Assembly: GCA_022572825.1 (NCBI GenBank)
Contig: JACZVE010000079.1
Span: 1 to 9,814 of the forward strand
Length of the DNA stretch: 9,814 nucleotides
Reading direction: 5' to 3'
Origin: SAR324 cluster bacterium
GTDB lineage: Bacteria; SAR324; JACQKK01
Under the pieces are notes generated by a model that did not search any database, was not told the DNA's origin, and saw nothing but the letters and a program-made list of their open reading frames with translations. Below, piece after piece: positions 1 to 6,528 of this stretch. Every line of letters starts with the position of its first letter. The stretch's first letter is position 1. Made by a program: the position numbers and the translations under genes.

Positions 1-1004
1 GTGTCGATCACCATGAGGTGATTGTCGGTGCCGTTGGTGATCAGCTTGCAACCCCGCTCCATCAGCGCACCGGCCAGGGCTTTGGCGTTCTTCAGCACCT
101 GCCGGGCATACTCGCGAAACTCCGGTTTGGCCGCCTCGCCGAGGGCGACGGCAATGGCTGTGGTCTTGTTCATGTGGGGCCCGCCCTGCAGGCCGGGAAA
201 TACCGAGCGGTCGATGAGGGTGGGCAGATTCTCGATCGTCTTCTCCGGCGCCCGCAGCGGGTTGCCCACCTTGCCCATGCTGAGGATCATCGCGCCGCGC
301 GGGCCGCGCAGGGTCTTGTGCGTGGTGGTGGTCATGACCTGAAAGCCGGCCTGCAAGGGATTGGGGAGCGCCTTTGCGGCGATCAGTCCGGCAATATGCG
401 CCATGTCGGCCATCGCTACGGCGCCCGCCTTTTCCGCGATCCGGGCGATGCGGCGGTAGTCCAACTGGCGCGGATAGGAGGAAAACCCGGCGATGATCAG
501 CTTGGGGCGGTGCTCCAGCGCCGTCGCCTCCAGGGCGTCGTAGTCTATCTCGCCGGTCTCCACGTCCTTCATCTTGTAGCGGAGGAAATTGTAAGCCTTG
601 GCCGCGAAGGTGACCGGCGCGCCGTGGGTGAGATGGCCGCCGTGGGAAAGATCCATGGCCAGCACGGTCTCCCCCAGCTCCAGCCATGCGGCGTAGACGC
701 AGAGGTTGGCGGCGGCGCCGGAAAGCGGCTGCACGGACGCATGATCCGCGCCGAACAGGGCCTTGGCGCGCTCGATGGCAAGGGACTCGATGCGGTCCGT
801 ATAGGTCTGGCCGCCATAGTAGCGCCGGCCGGGCGTGCCCTCGGCGTACTTGTTGGTCATCAGGGTGCCCAGCGCCTCCAGCACCGCCGGGCTGACGTAG
901 TTTTCCGACGGGATCAGCTCCAGCCCCTCCATCTCCCGCCGGCCTTCGCCCTGGAGGATTTCGAACACCTCTGCATCCGTGTCCGGTAAAACGGTGTATT
1001 TCAT
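1..1004 (-). CDS. glyA: Serine hydroxymethyltransferase, 5' part (runs off left edge)
   Basis: PLP enzyme of the cytoplasm that interconverts serine plus tetrahydrofolate and glycine plus methylene-tetrahydrofolate, feeding one-carbon metabolism. About 334 N-terminal residues are present; the C-terminal part, roughly a fifth, lies outside the window. Visible signatures: ELIPSENYVS (res. ~28-37), TNKYAEGTPGRRYYGG (~50-65), the LSHGGHLTHGAP stretch, DMAHIAGLIAA, and the PLP-lysine motif TTTTHKTLRGPRGAM with the Schiff-base lysine at K230, close to its usual position. FPGLQGGPHMN follows. The start ATG at 1004 gives MKYTVLPDTDAEV; a weak purine run (AGGCGG) lies upstream. Oddities against ordinary proteobacterial GlyA are LIPSEN instead of LIASEN, GTPGRRYYGG instead of GYPGKRYYGG, and a longer segment (GKVGNPLRAPEKTIENLP) after the lysine motif. 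These suggest a divergent lineage, possibly a transferred or second copy. The family assignment is firm; the lineage is inference. Confidence 0.95.
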   Translation of the reverse strand, partial: MKYTVLPDTDAEVFEILQGEGRREMEGLELIPSENYVSPAVLEALGTLMTNKYAEGTPGRRYYGGQTYTDRIESLAIERAKALFGADHASVQPLSGAAANLCVYAAWLELGETVLAMDLSHGGHLTHGAPVTFAAKAYNFLRYKMKDVETGEIDYDALEATALEHRPKLIIAGFSSYPRQLDYRRIARIAEKAGAVAMADMAHIAGLIAAKALPNPLQAGFQVMTTTTHKTLRGPRGAMILSMGKVGNPLRAPEKTIENLPTLIDRSVFPGLQGGPHMNKTTAIAVALGEAAKPEFREYARQVLKNAKALAGALMERGCKLITNGTDNHLMVID

Positions 1005-1202
1005 GGCCGCCTGTGTCCCGTGAGTGGGTGCGTTCGCTCCCGGCTTCCGCCGCGTGATATGTTTCCCATTTTTCCGGCGGGGGGTGCAAGCGCTTTTGGG
1101 GGCGCTGCGGAGTCGCCGCGGGGTGCATGGCCAGGGCAAACGCATTCTCCTGAGAAGCCGAATGGCCGAGGAGCCCACCTCACCCTCGGCCCTGGCGGGC
1201 CG

Positions 1203-1228
1203 GTCCCTCTCCGCAAACGGAGAGGGAC
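1203..1228. repeat. Hairpin inside the MITE (11-bp stem)
   Basis: GTCCCTCTCCG (1203-1213) and its perfect complement (1218-1228) enclose a 4-nt CAAA loop. It shares the CCCTCTCCG/CGGAGAGGG core with the hairpin at 1339-1366, so the two may be internal copies of one palindromic unit. Confidence 0.75.
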
Positions 1229-1338
1229 AGCAGAGGCCCCCGGGGCACACTCGGAAAAACGGCCTGCCTGGCAGACACCGAGATTACTGGGGCGGAAAGG
1301 ATGTAGTCTCGTCGGTGCCCGACAACCGGGGCCATGGT

Positions 1339-1390
1339 GCCCCCTCTCCGATTGCGGAGAGGGGGCAGCGTCCTGCCTGCGGCAGGACGC
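1339..1390. repeat. Two adjacent perfect hairpins inside the MITE
   Basis: The first has a 12-bp stem (GCCCCCTCTCCG, 1339-1350, with 1355-1366) and loop ATTG. One base later the second has a 10-bp stem (GCGTCCTGCC, 1368-1377, with 1381-1390) and loop TGC. No T-tract follows on either strand, so they do not look like ordinary intrinsic terminators. Confidence 0.75.
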
Positions 1391-1521
1391 GGGGGTGAGG
1401 TTGCCGCCGGCCGGCGTCCTAGAATGCGTTTGCCCTGGGTGCATGGCGCGGCGGGTGTTCACCGTGGCACATTCCTGATATGTCAATTGGGGGCAGCGAT
1501 GCGCAGGGTCGACGGGAAATT

Positions 1522-1527
1522 AGGAGG
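1522..1527 (+). promoter_or_regulatory. Shine-Dalgarno site of the SDR gene
   Basis: A full AGGAGG sits 4 nt before the ATG at 1532. It fixes the start there rather than at in-frame codons farther upstream, which would run into the MITE. The following MDIAGRTALVTGG is the usual SDR beginning. Confidence 0.8.
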
Positions 1528-1531
1528 CTGC

Positions 1532-2299
1532 ATGGACATCGCGGGAAGGACGGCGCTGGTGACGGGAGGCGCTTCGGGGCTGGGGGCGGCTACCGCGCGC
1601 ATGGTGCATGGCGCCGGAGGCCAGGTGGTGCTCGCGGACCTCGCGGAAGAAGGTGGCGTCGCCCTGGCCGATGAGCTGGGCGAACGCGCGCTGTTCGTGC
1701 GCACGGACGTCACCAGCGCCGAGCAGATGGCCGCCGCGGTGCATCAGGGCGCCGAACGCTTCGGGGCCGTCCACTTCGCCGTCTGCTGCGCCGGCATCGG
1801 GCCGCCCAAGCGCGTACTGGGGCGTGAAGCTCCCATGCCGCTGGAGTTCTTCGCCAAGACCATCGAGGTGAACCTCATCGGAACGTTCAATGCCCTGCGA
1901 TTGGCGGCCGAGGTCATTGCCAAGAACGAGCCGGACGCGGCCGGCGAGCGCGGCGCGATCGTGATGACCTCCTCGGTGGCGGCCTACGAGGGGCAGATCG
2001 GGCAGGCCGCCTACTCCGCCTCCAAGGGCGCCATCGTGGGAATGACGCTGCCCATCGCCCGCGAGTTCGCGGCAATCGGCATCCGCGTGATGACGATCGC
2101 TCCGGGCCTCTTCGACACGCCGCTGCTGGCCGGGCTGCCGGAGGAGGCCCGGGCCTCGCTGGGCCGGCAGGTGCCCTTTCCCGCGCGGCTGGGCCGGCCG
2201 GACGAGTTCGCCGACTTGGTGCGCCAGATCCTCACCACGCCCATGCTCAACGGCAGCGTCATCCGCCTGGACGGCGCGATCCGCATGGCGCCGCGCTGA
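1532..2299 (+). CDS. SDR-family 3-hydroxyacyl-CoA dehydrogenase (HSD17B10-like)
   Basis: A 255-residue cytoplasmic short-chain dehydrogenase, the usual family length. Domain order: the NAD-binding glycine motif TGGASGLG (res. 11-18), acidic D36 at the end of beta-2 (favouring NAD over NADP), D59 in RTDVT, the catalytic Asn in VNLIG (N114), S148 and YSASK (Y161, K165), then IAPGLFDTPLL (189-199). The stretch VAAYEGQIGQAAYSASKGAI and the C-terminus VIRLDGAIRMAPR closely recall HSD17B10 / type 2 3-hydroxyacyl-CoA dehydrogenases. These oxidise 3-hydroxyacyl-CoA or 3-hydroxy-2-methylbutyryl-CoA in fatty-acid or isoleucine breakdown. Where most SDRs have NNAG and HSD17B10 has NCAG, this protein has CCAG (res. 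85-88). No acyl-CoA genes are adjacent, so the substrate is inferred from family resemblance only. Confidence 0.9.
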   Translation: MDIAGRTALVTGGASGLGAATARMVHGAGGQVVLADLAEEGGVALADELGERALFVRTDVTSAEQMAAAVHQGAERFGAVHFAVCCAGIGPPKRVLGREAPMPLEFFAKTIEVNLIGTFNALRLAAEVIAKNEPDAAGERGAIVMTSSVAAYEGQIGQAAYSASKGAIVGMTLPIAREFAAIGIRVMTIAPGLFDTPLLAGLPEEARASLGRQVPFPARLGRPDEFADLVRQILTTPMLNGSVIRLDGAIRMAPR

Positions 2300-2539
2300 G
2301 GCGGGGCGCGCCATGCCTCCTATCGTTCGGTGGCGGAAGTGTCCCAGAATCTTGCCAGCCGCGATCTGAAGGCGCTGGCCGACCACGGCCTGCTGATCAC
2401 GATCGGCGACCGCCGCGGGCGGTCCTACGTCGCTTCGGAGGAAATCAAGGGCATTCGGGATAGGGTTCGCGAACCACGGACGGAGGAGGACCCCTTCTCC
2501 TTCGAGCAGACGCATCTACCGGGTATAGATTCCAGATAA
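2300..2539 (+). pseudogene. Headless fragment resembling the C-terminal winged helix of a Fic-family protein
   Basis: The reading frame is open directly after the SDR stop and ends at 2539, about 79 residues. The stretch SVAEVSQNLASRDLKALADHG, followed by LLITIGDRRGRSYVAS, has the form of the winged helix that ends many Fic/DOC AMP-transferases (V-S-x-x-T/L-A-S-R-D-L, then G-L-L, then G-x-x-R-G-R-x-Y). No Fic core (HPFxxGNGR) is present, and no start codon with a ribosome site is found; the first possible starts (GTG 2330) lie inside the domain. It is most simply the tail of a lost gene. It lies in the same frame as the upstream SDR, separated only by TGA at 2297-2299, so a short stand-alone regulator or rare read-through product cannot be excluded. 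The resemblance is by eye. Confidence 0.5.
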
Positions 2540-2640
2540 TACCAAGTTGCCTTCGAATAATTACAAACGACAAGTTACCGCGTTCCTGGGGAGCGAGGCT
2601 CTGCCCCGTGTCTCGAAGTGCGCGGTCTTTCGCAACGGGG

Positions 2641-2646
2641 TATAAT
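2641..2646 (+). promoter_or_regulatory. Perfect -10 box TATAAT without a good -35
   Basis: An exact consensus hexamer lies at 2641-2646, but the sequence 16-18 nt upstream (around GTGCGC) is not a -35 box. It could start a long proA leader, or be chance. Confidence 0.25.
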
Positions 2647-2660
2647 GTCCGCCGCGGCCT

Positions 2661-2728
2661 TCCCTTCGACTGCGCCCTTCGACGGGCTCAGGACAAGCTC
2701 AGGATGGGCGAGACGGCGCCGAGGCGCC
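2661..2728. repeat. Dispersed-type palindromic intergenic repeat before proA
   Basis: CCCTTCGAC occurs twice 13 bp apart (2662-2670, 2675-2683), then GGCTCAGGACAAGCTCAGGA with GCTCAGGA repeated. The TTCGAC...GCTCAGG wording is typical of short repeats scattered between genes in many bacteria. GGCGCC-GA-GGCGCC follows (2715-2728). No coding sequence is seen between 2540 and 2762. Confidence 0.6.
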
Positions 2729-2748
2729 CTCCTCAGGCACGCGGCAAT

Positions 2749-2779
2749 TTGTTATCTTTTGCATGCAAATTCGTATAAG
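2749..2779 (+). promoter_or_regulatory. Putative proA promoter with palindrome in the spacer
   Basis: TTGTTA (2749-2754) and TATAAG (2774-2779) are 19 nt apart, slightly long for sigma-70. The 12-bp perfect palindrome TTTGCATGCAAA (2758-2769) fills the spacer and could be an operator. Transcription from here would exclude the upstream ATG at 2763 and supports a proA start at 2865. Confidence 0.4.
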
Positions 2780-2864
2780 AGCCTCTGATACTACTGACAT
2801 CAGAAACCAACCACCGCGAAGCATCGGCCATTGCGCGGCCTTGGCAACCTTGCGCTGGAAGGAA

Positions 2865-4178
2865 ATGGAACAAAGGCACCCCGCGGAAGGGCACGGCGTC
2901 GATGCCGAGCAGTTCACCCGGACAAAGGCTCTGGCCGCCAAGCAGGCGTTTTCCCGCACCGCCCTGCTCACCACCGCCGAGAAGAACGAGGCGCTGGAGC
3001 TGATTGCCCAGGAGCTGCTGCGCTCCAGCGAGGCCATTCTGGCCGCGAACGCCCTGGACGTCCAGGCCGGCGAGCGCGCCGGGATCGGCCCCAAGATCGA
3101 CCGGCTGCTGCTGACCCGGGAACGCATCGAGCACATCTGCCGCGACGTCCGCAACGTCATCGCCCTGGAGGATCCGGTGGGGAGGGTCATCGACGCCACG
3201 GATCGGCCCAACGGGTTGCGGGTGAGCCGCGTGCGCTGTCCGCTGGGCGTGATCGGAATCATCTACGAATCCCGCCCCAACGTGACGGTCGACGCCTCGG
3301 TGCTGTGCCTGAAAACGGGCAATGCCGTCGTGCTGAAGGGCGGCTCGGACGCCATCCATTCCAACCGTGCCATCGTGGAGGCCATCCACCGCGCGCTGCA
3401 GCGGAGCGCCCTGCCCTCCGCTGCCGTGCAGCTGCTGGATTCCACCGAGCGCGCGGTCACCGGGGCGTTCCTGCGTTTGCGGGACGTGCTGGACGTGATC
3501 ATTCCCCGCGGCAGCCTCTCGCTGATCCGCTTTGCGCGGGACAACGCCCAGGTGCCGGTGATCGAGACGGGCGCCTCGGTGGTGCACGTCTACGTGGACG
3601 CCGAGGTGGAGCCGGCCCAGGCGGTCGACCTGATCGTGAACGCCAAGACCCGCCGCGTTTCCATCTGCGGCGCGCTGGACGTGCTGCTGCTGCACAGGGA
3701 AGTGGCCGCTGCGGTGGGCAAAGCGCTGGCGCAACGATTGGCCTCCGCCGATCCGCCGGTGGAAGTGCGCGCCGATCCCGCCTGCCACGCGGCCATGGCG
3801 GGCATACTGCCCGAAGAGCGGCTGAAGGCGCTCGATCCGGCCGGGGACTACGACACGGAATGGCTGGACTATATTCTGGCCGTGCGCGCGGTGGACTCCA
3901 TGGACGCGGCGCTGGCGCATATCCAGGCACATTCACTCAAGCATACCGAGGCCATTTACACCACCAACGGCGAACGGGCCGAGCGCTTCCTGGCCAGCGT
4001 GGATGCCGCCTGTGTCATGCACAACGCCTCCACGCAGTTCGTTGACGGCGCGGAGTTCGGCCTGGGCGCGGAGATCGGCATCAGCACCCAGAAGCTGCAC
4101 GTGCGGGGCCCCTTCGCCCTGGAAGGCCTGACCTCGATGAAGTGGCTGGTACGGGGCAATGGCCAGATCCGTCCCTAG
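2865..4178 (+). CDS. proA: Glutamate-5-semialdehyde dehydrogenase (gamma-glutamyl phosphate reductase)
   Basis: Second step of proline synthesis in the cytoplasm: NADPH-dependent reduction of gamma-glutamyl phosphate to glutamate semialdehyde. An aldehyde-dehydrogenase fold of 437 residues from the ATG at 2865. Recognisable segments: CPLGVIGIIYESRPNVTVDA, LKTGNAVVLKGGSDAIHSN, IIPRGSLSLI, PVIETGASVVHVYVD, the catalytic cysteine in RRVSICGALDVLL (C268), NASTQFVDGAEFGLGAEIG and ISTQKLHVRGPFALEGLTS near the end. Usual ProA length is about 415-420. The frame is open back to an ATG at 2763, but those 34 extra residues are unlike ProA and overlap a probable promoter. GGAAGG lies just 2 nt before 2865, a tight spacing. 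Some 12-20 N-terminal residues still exceed the norm. proB is not adjacent; a glycosyltransferase follows 41 nt downstream, possibly co-transcribed. Confidence 0.95.
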   Translation: MEQRHPAEGHGVDAEQFTRTKALAAKQAFSRTALLTTAEKNEALELIAQELLRSSEAILAANALDVQAGERAGIGPKIDRLLLTRERIEHICRDVRNVIALEDPVGRVIDATDRPNGLRVSRVRCPLGVIGIIYESRPNVTVDASVLCLKTGNAVVLKGGSDAIHSNRAIVEAIHRALQRSALPSAAVQLLDSTERAVTGAFLRLRDVLDVIIPRGSLSLIRFARDNAQVPVIETGASVVHVYVDAEVEPAQAVDLIVNAKTRRVSICGALDVLLLHREVAAAVGKALAQRLASADPPVEVRADPACHAAMAGILPEERLKALDPAGDYDTEWLDYILAVRAVDSMDAALAHIQAHSLKHTEAIYTTNGERAERFLASVDAACVMHNASTQFVDGAEFGLGAEIGISTQKLHVRGPFALEGLTSMKWLVRGNGQIRP

Positions 4179-4219
4179 CCGCACCGCTTCCCTCGCAGCG
4201 AGGATCCGGCCGCCTCCCC

Positions 4220-5371
4220 GTGAACGTCGTCATCAGCTCCTACGTACACTGGTGGAACGCCGAAGCGGCCTACGCGGCGGTGCTGGCCGAGCTATTGCAA
4301 GCCGATGGGCACCGCGTATGGGTGCTCACGCGGCGGGGTACGTATAACGGCGCCCAGCTCCGCGCCCGTGGCCTCGACACGCTTACCGATATTCCCCTTT
4401 GGGAAGCACGCCCGCTGCGGCTGAGAGCGGCAATGCGGGCCATGGCCGAGTTTCAGGCCCGCGAGCGGGTGCAGATCGTGGACGTGTTCCGCTCGCGGGA
4501 GACACCCTGGCATCTGCTGGCGGCGCGCGGGCAGCCGGACGTGGCCGTCGTGCGCACCCGAGGCAGCGCGCGCCGCATTCGAGGCCACTGGCTGAACCGC
4601 CGGCTGTATCGCGACGGGTGTGATGGACTCATCGCCTCCTCGGAGGTGGTTCGCGCACAGATGGTGCGTGCGCTGAAGCTGCCGCCGGAACGGGTGCGCA
4701 CCATCTACTACCCCGTCGACCTCCCCAAGCTACCCACGCCTGAGCAGCGCAGTGCCGAACGCCAAGCCCTGCTGGCGGAGCTGGGCCTGCCGGAGGACGC
4801 ATTTTTGTTGGCCATTGTGGGGCGTGCCGCACCGGAAAAAGGGCACGATCGGCTCCTGGAAGCCTTTGGTACGCTCAAACAGCGCCACCCACACCTTGTG
4901 CTGCTGGTCTTGGATAAGCGCTTCGACGATCCGCCGGCGTTTCGCGAGAAGCTGCAGCGGCGCGAGCTAAAGCTGGGACTGGAACAAAACGTGCGCTGGC
5001 TGGGCTTCCGCGACGACGTGCGGCGCGTGATGGGGCTGGCGGACCTCGGCGTCATCCCCTCGCTGGCTTCGGAGGTGAACTGCCGGGTGGCTGAGGAGTT
5101 CTTCTCCGTGGCCGTGCCCGTCGTCGCGTTTCCCACCGGAGCCCTGCCGGAGGTCGTCGAGGACGGCGTCAGCGGGCGGGTGACGCGCTCGCACCAGCCG
5201 CAAGCGCTGGCCGAGGCGCTGGAGGGGCTCATCGCCGACGGCGCGCTGCGGGAAACGCTCGGGGCCGGTGGCCGCCGGGAGGCGGAGCGGCGTTTCTCCA
5301 AATCACGCTTTCTCGCAGAGACCCTCGCCGCGTTCGAGGAGGCCCGAGCCCGCCGCCGGAATCAAGGCTAG
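4220..5371 (+). CDS. GT4-family glycosyltransferase
   Basis: A 383-residue GT-B retaining glycosyltransferase of family 4, predicted to transfer a sugar from a nucleotide-sugar donor to a cell-surface glycan or lipid at the cytoplasmic face. The N-terminal Rossmann half begins MNVVISSYVHWWNAEAAYA, with RSRETPWHLL and VRTRGSARR in the middle. The C-terminal donor half has VGRAAPEKGHDRLLEAF (200-216; G-x4-E-K-G phosphate-binding loop), LGFRDDVRRVMGLADLGVIP, and the E-x7-E motif (E285, E293) in SEVNCRVAEEFF, then PVVAFPTGALPEVVEDGVSG. The GTG start at 4220 is chosen because the family N-terminus begins there; longer starts reach into the proA end and give a non-homologous leader. No clear ribosome site is seen, so translation may be coupled to proA. 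No other glycan genes are nearby, so acceptor and donor stay unknown. Confidence 0.88.
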   Translation: MNVVISSYVHWWNAEAAYAAVLAELLQADGHRVWVLTRRGTYNGAQLRARGLDTLTDIPLWEARPLRLRAAMRAMAEFQARERVQIVDVFRSRETPWHLLAARGQPDVAVVRTRGSARRIRGHWLNRRLYRDGCDGLIASSEVVRAQMVRALKLPPERVRTIYYPVDLPKLPTPEQRSAERQALLAELGLPEDAFLLAIVGRAAPEKGHDRLLEAFGTLKQRHPHLVLLVLDKRFDDPPAFREKLQRRELKLGLEQNVRWLGFRDDVRRVMGLADLGVIPSLASEVNCRVAEEFFSVAVPVVAFPTGALPEVVEDGVSGRVTRSHQPQALAEALEGLIADGALRETLGAGGRREAERRFSKSRFLAETLAAFEEARARRRNQG

Positions 5372-5428
5372 CTCAAGGCCAGGCGGCGACCCGGAAAACT
5401 CAGCCGGCTGTCCCGGCAATGCGCGGTG

Positions 5429-5458
5429 TTGGAAATCCATGGCCCGTGCCTGTAGACT
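5429..5458 (+). promoter_or_regulatory. Possible sigma-70 promoter of the VWA gene
   Basis: TTGGAA (5429-5434) and TAGACT (5453-5458) are spaced by 18 nt, in the gap after the glycosyltransferase and about 105 nt before the preferred VWA start. Hexamers are moderate matches. Confidence 0.3.
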
Positions 5459-5563
5459 ATCCGCCAGTAAAATATCATAGCGAGTAGAATGGCACGCACC
5501 CGCCTGCACCCGCGCGCGGCCTGCGGCGGGTGGGGCTCCGCAGCGGCCGGGAGACACCCGCCC

Positions 5564-6493
5564 ATGTTCACCGCAATGCAGCCCGGTTGGGCGCAGCCTG
5601 ATCAGAAGCCGGAGCTACCCGCTCCCGGCGAACGTCAGCGCCTCTCGATGGCGTTACGCGTGGTGTTGATGGTGGCGCTGTTGCTGGCGCCGCTGAACGC
5701 CGTCGCGCAGCTGTCCGACGATGCGAGAACGTCAACGCAGGGCACCCAGTTCGTAAAACCCCCGCCCCAGGCCGCGCCTCCGCCGGCGCAGCCGCCACCG
5801 AAGCAAGCGGAGCCGCCCCCTGCGAAAGCCGCTGTACAACGGCCCGCAACGCCGCCGGCCTCGCCGCCCGATCCGCCGCGATACCCCTCGGTGGTGTTTC
5901 TGGTGGACACTTCGGATTCCATGCTCAACTACGTCGTGGGCCGCAAGCGCACGCGGCTGGACGAGGCCAAGATGGCACTGATCCACGTGCTGGAAAGGAT
6001 GGGGCCGGAAACCCGTGTGCAGGTCTGGACCTTCAATAAGCAGATGGCCCCGATCCTGGTCGACCGGGTGCCATCCGGGCGGTTCATAACGATCGGAAAG
6101 CGCAATCATCGAGAGGCCCTCATTGCAAAAGTCAACCGCTTTCGTACCGCCGGCGGCACCAATTTGTACCGCTCCGTGGTTAAGGCGCTGGATTTTTTCG
6201 CCCAACCGCGGGACCAGGCCCTTTATCGCTCGGGGCGACGCTTTCCGGTGCTGGTGGTGGTGTCGGACGGGGAGGATGGCGGCAAAACCCGTGAAACCCT
6301 AGACACGGTGCAGCAGGCAAAGAAAAACCACCCGCTGGTCACGGTCAATACGATCGGGTTCAGAATTTCCCGGCAGCAGCGCTGGTTGACGGTTCTCTGT
6401 CGGATTGCCACCGAGGAGAAGGGTTGTGCAACGGCGGACGATGAGCCGCAATTGCGGCGCATGCTGGACAGCTTCTATCGCCCCCGGCGATGA
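5564..6493 (+). CDS. Exported or membrane-anchored von Willebrand factor A domain protein
   Basis: From the ATG at 5564 (GGGAG 10 nt upstream) the protein has 309 residues. A hydrophobic segment MALRVVLMVALLLAPLNAVA spans about 29-48 and ends in AVA-Q, a signal-peptidase-I type site. Starting instead at the ATG at 5648 gives a classic 20-residue signal peptide and 281 residues, but lacks a ribosome site. A proline/alanine/glutamine-rich linker (about 66-107) precedes the VWA domain. The MIDAS metal site is complete: VDTSDSM (D115, S117, S119), TAGGT (T199) and SDGED (D235). Two cysteines (C279 and C288) near the end could form a disulfide after export. VWA domains bind ligands through a divalent metal, so this is probably a periplasmic or surface binding protein. 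No partner (MoxR ATPase, chelatase, secretion gene) is next to it. Function unknown. Confidence 0.85.
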   Translation: MFTAMQPGWAQPDQKPELPAPGERQRLSMALRVVLMVALLLAPLNAVAQLSDDARTSTQGTQFVKPPPQAAPPPAQPPPKQAEPPPAKAAVQRPATPPASPPDPPRYPSVVFLVDTSDSMLNYVVGRKRTRLDEAKMALIHVLERMGPETRVQVWTFNKQMAPILVDRVPSGRFITIGKRNHREALIAKVNRFRTAGGTNLYRSVVKALDFFAQPRDQALYRSGRRFPVLVVVSDGEDGGKTRETLDTVQQAKKNHPLVTVNTIGFRISRQQRWLTVLCRIATEEKGCATADDEPQLRRMLDSFYRPRR

Positions 6494-6528
6494 AGATCCC
6501 GCGCTCGGTGGGCTTACGAGGGTGCGGG

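Larger units (their letters stand above)
1131..1438. mobile_element. MITE-like element, 308 bp, with 18-bp TIRs and 8-bp target duplication
   Basis: The left end (1131-1148) reads CCAGGGCAAACGCATTCT and the right end (1421-1438) is its exact reverse complement. Both are directly flanked by the same octamer GTGCATGG (1123-1130 and 1439-1446), a perfect target-site duplication. A second inverted pair, CCTCACC near 1178 and GGTGAGG at 1394-1400, is nested inside. The interior carries three strong hairpins (1203-1228, 1339-1366, 1368-1390) and no credible coding sequence. The size, termini and lack of a transposase fit a non-autonomous miniature element moved in trans. Eight-bp duplications are made by several IS families; CAGGG-type ends recall ISAs1, but the parent cannot be fixed from this window. 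It lies between divergent glyA and the SDR gene and may bring transcript ends or regulatory structure. Confidence 0.88.

Noticed and set aside
18..989. Long plus-strand open frame of 323 codons over glyA
   Set aside because: Antisense shadow of the glyA reading frame; no domain or ribosome site, whereas the opposite strand reads as clear SHMT.
1001..1486. Open frames of 120-160 codons on both strands across the glyA-SDR gap
   Set aside because: They run through the MITE hairpins and terminal repeats; residues are Pro/Gly/Arg-rich with no recognisable motif.
2297..2299. Reading the SDR stop TGA as selenocysteine, fusing SDR to the winged helix
   Set aside because: The SDR ends at the usual family C-terminus (IRMAPR), no redox site is at that position and I see no GG-loop hairpin at the right distance.
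2733..3932. Minus-strand open frame of 399 codons over proA
   Set aside because: Antisense shadow in high-GC DNA; His/Gln/Gly-rich and without family resemblance.
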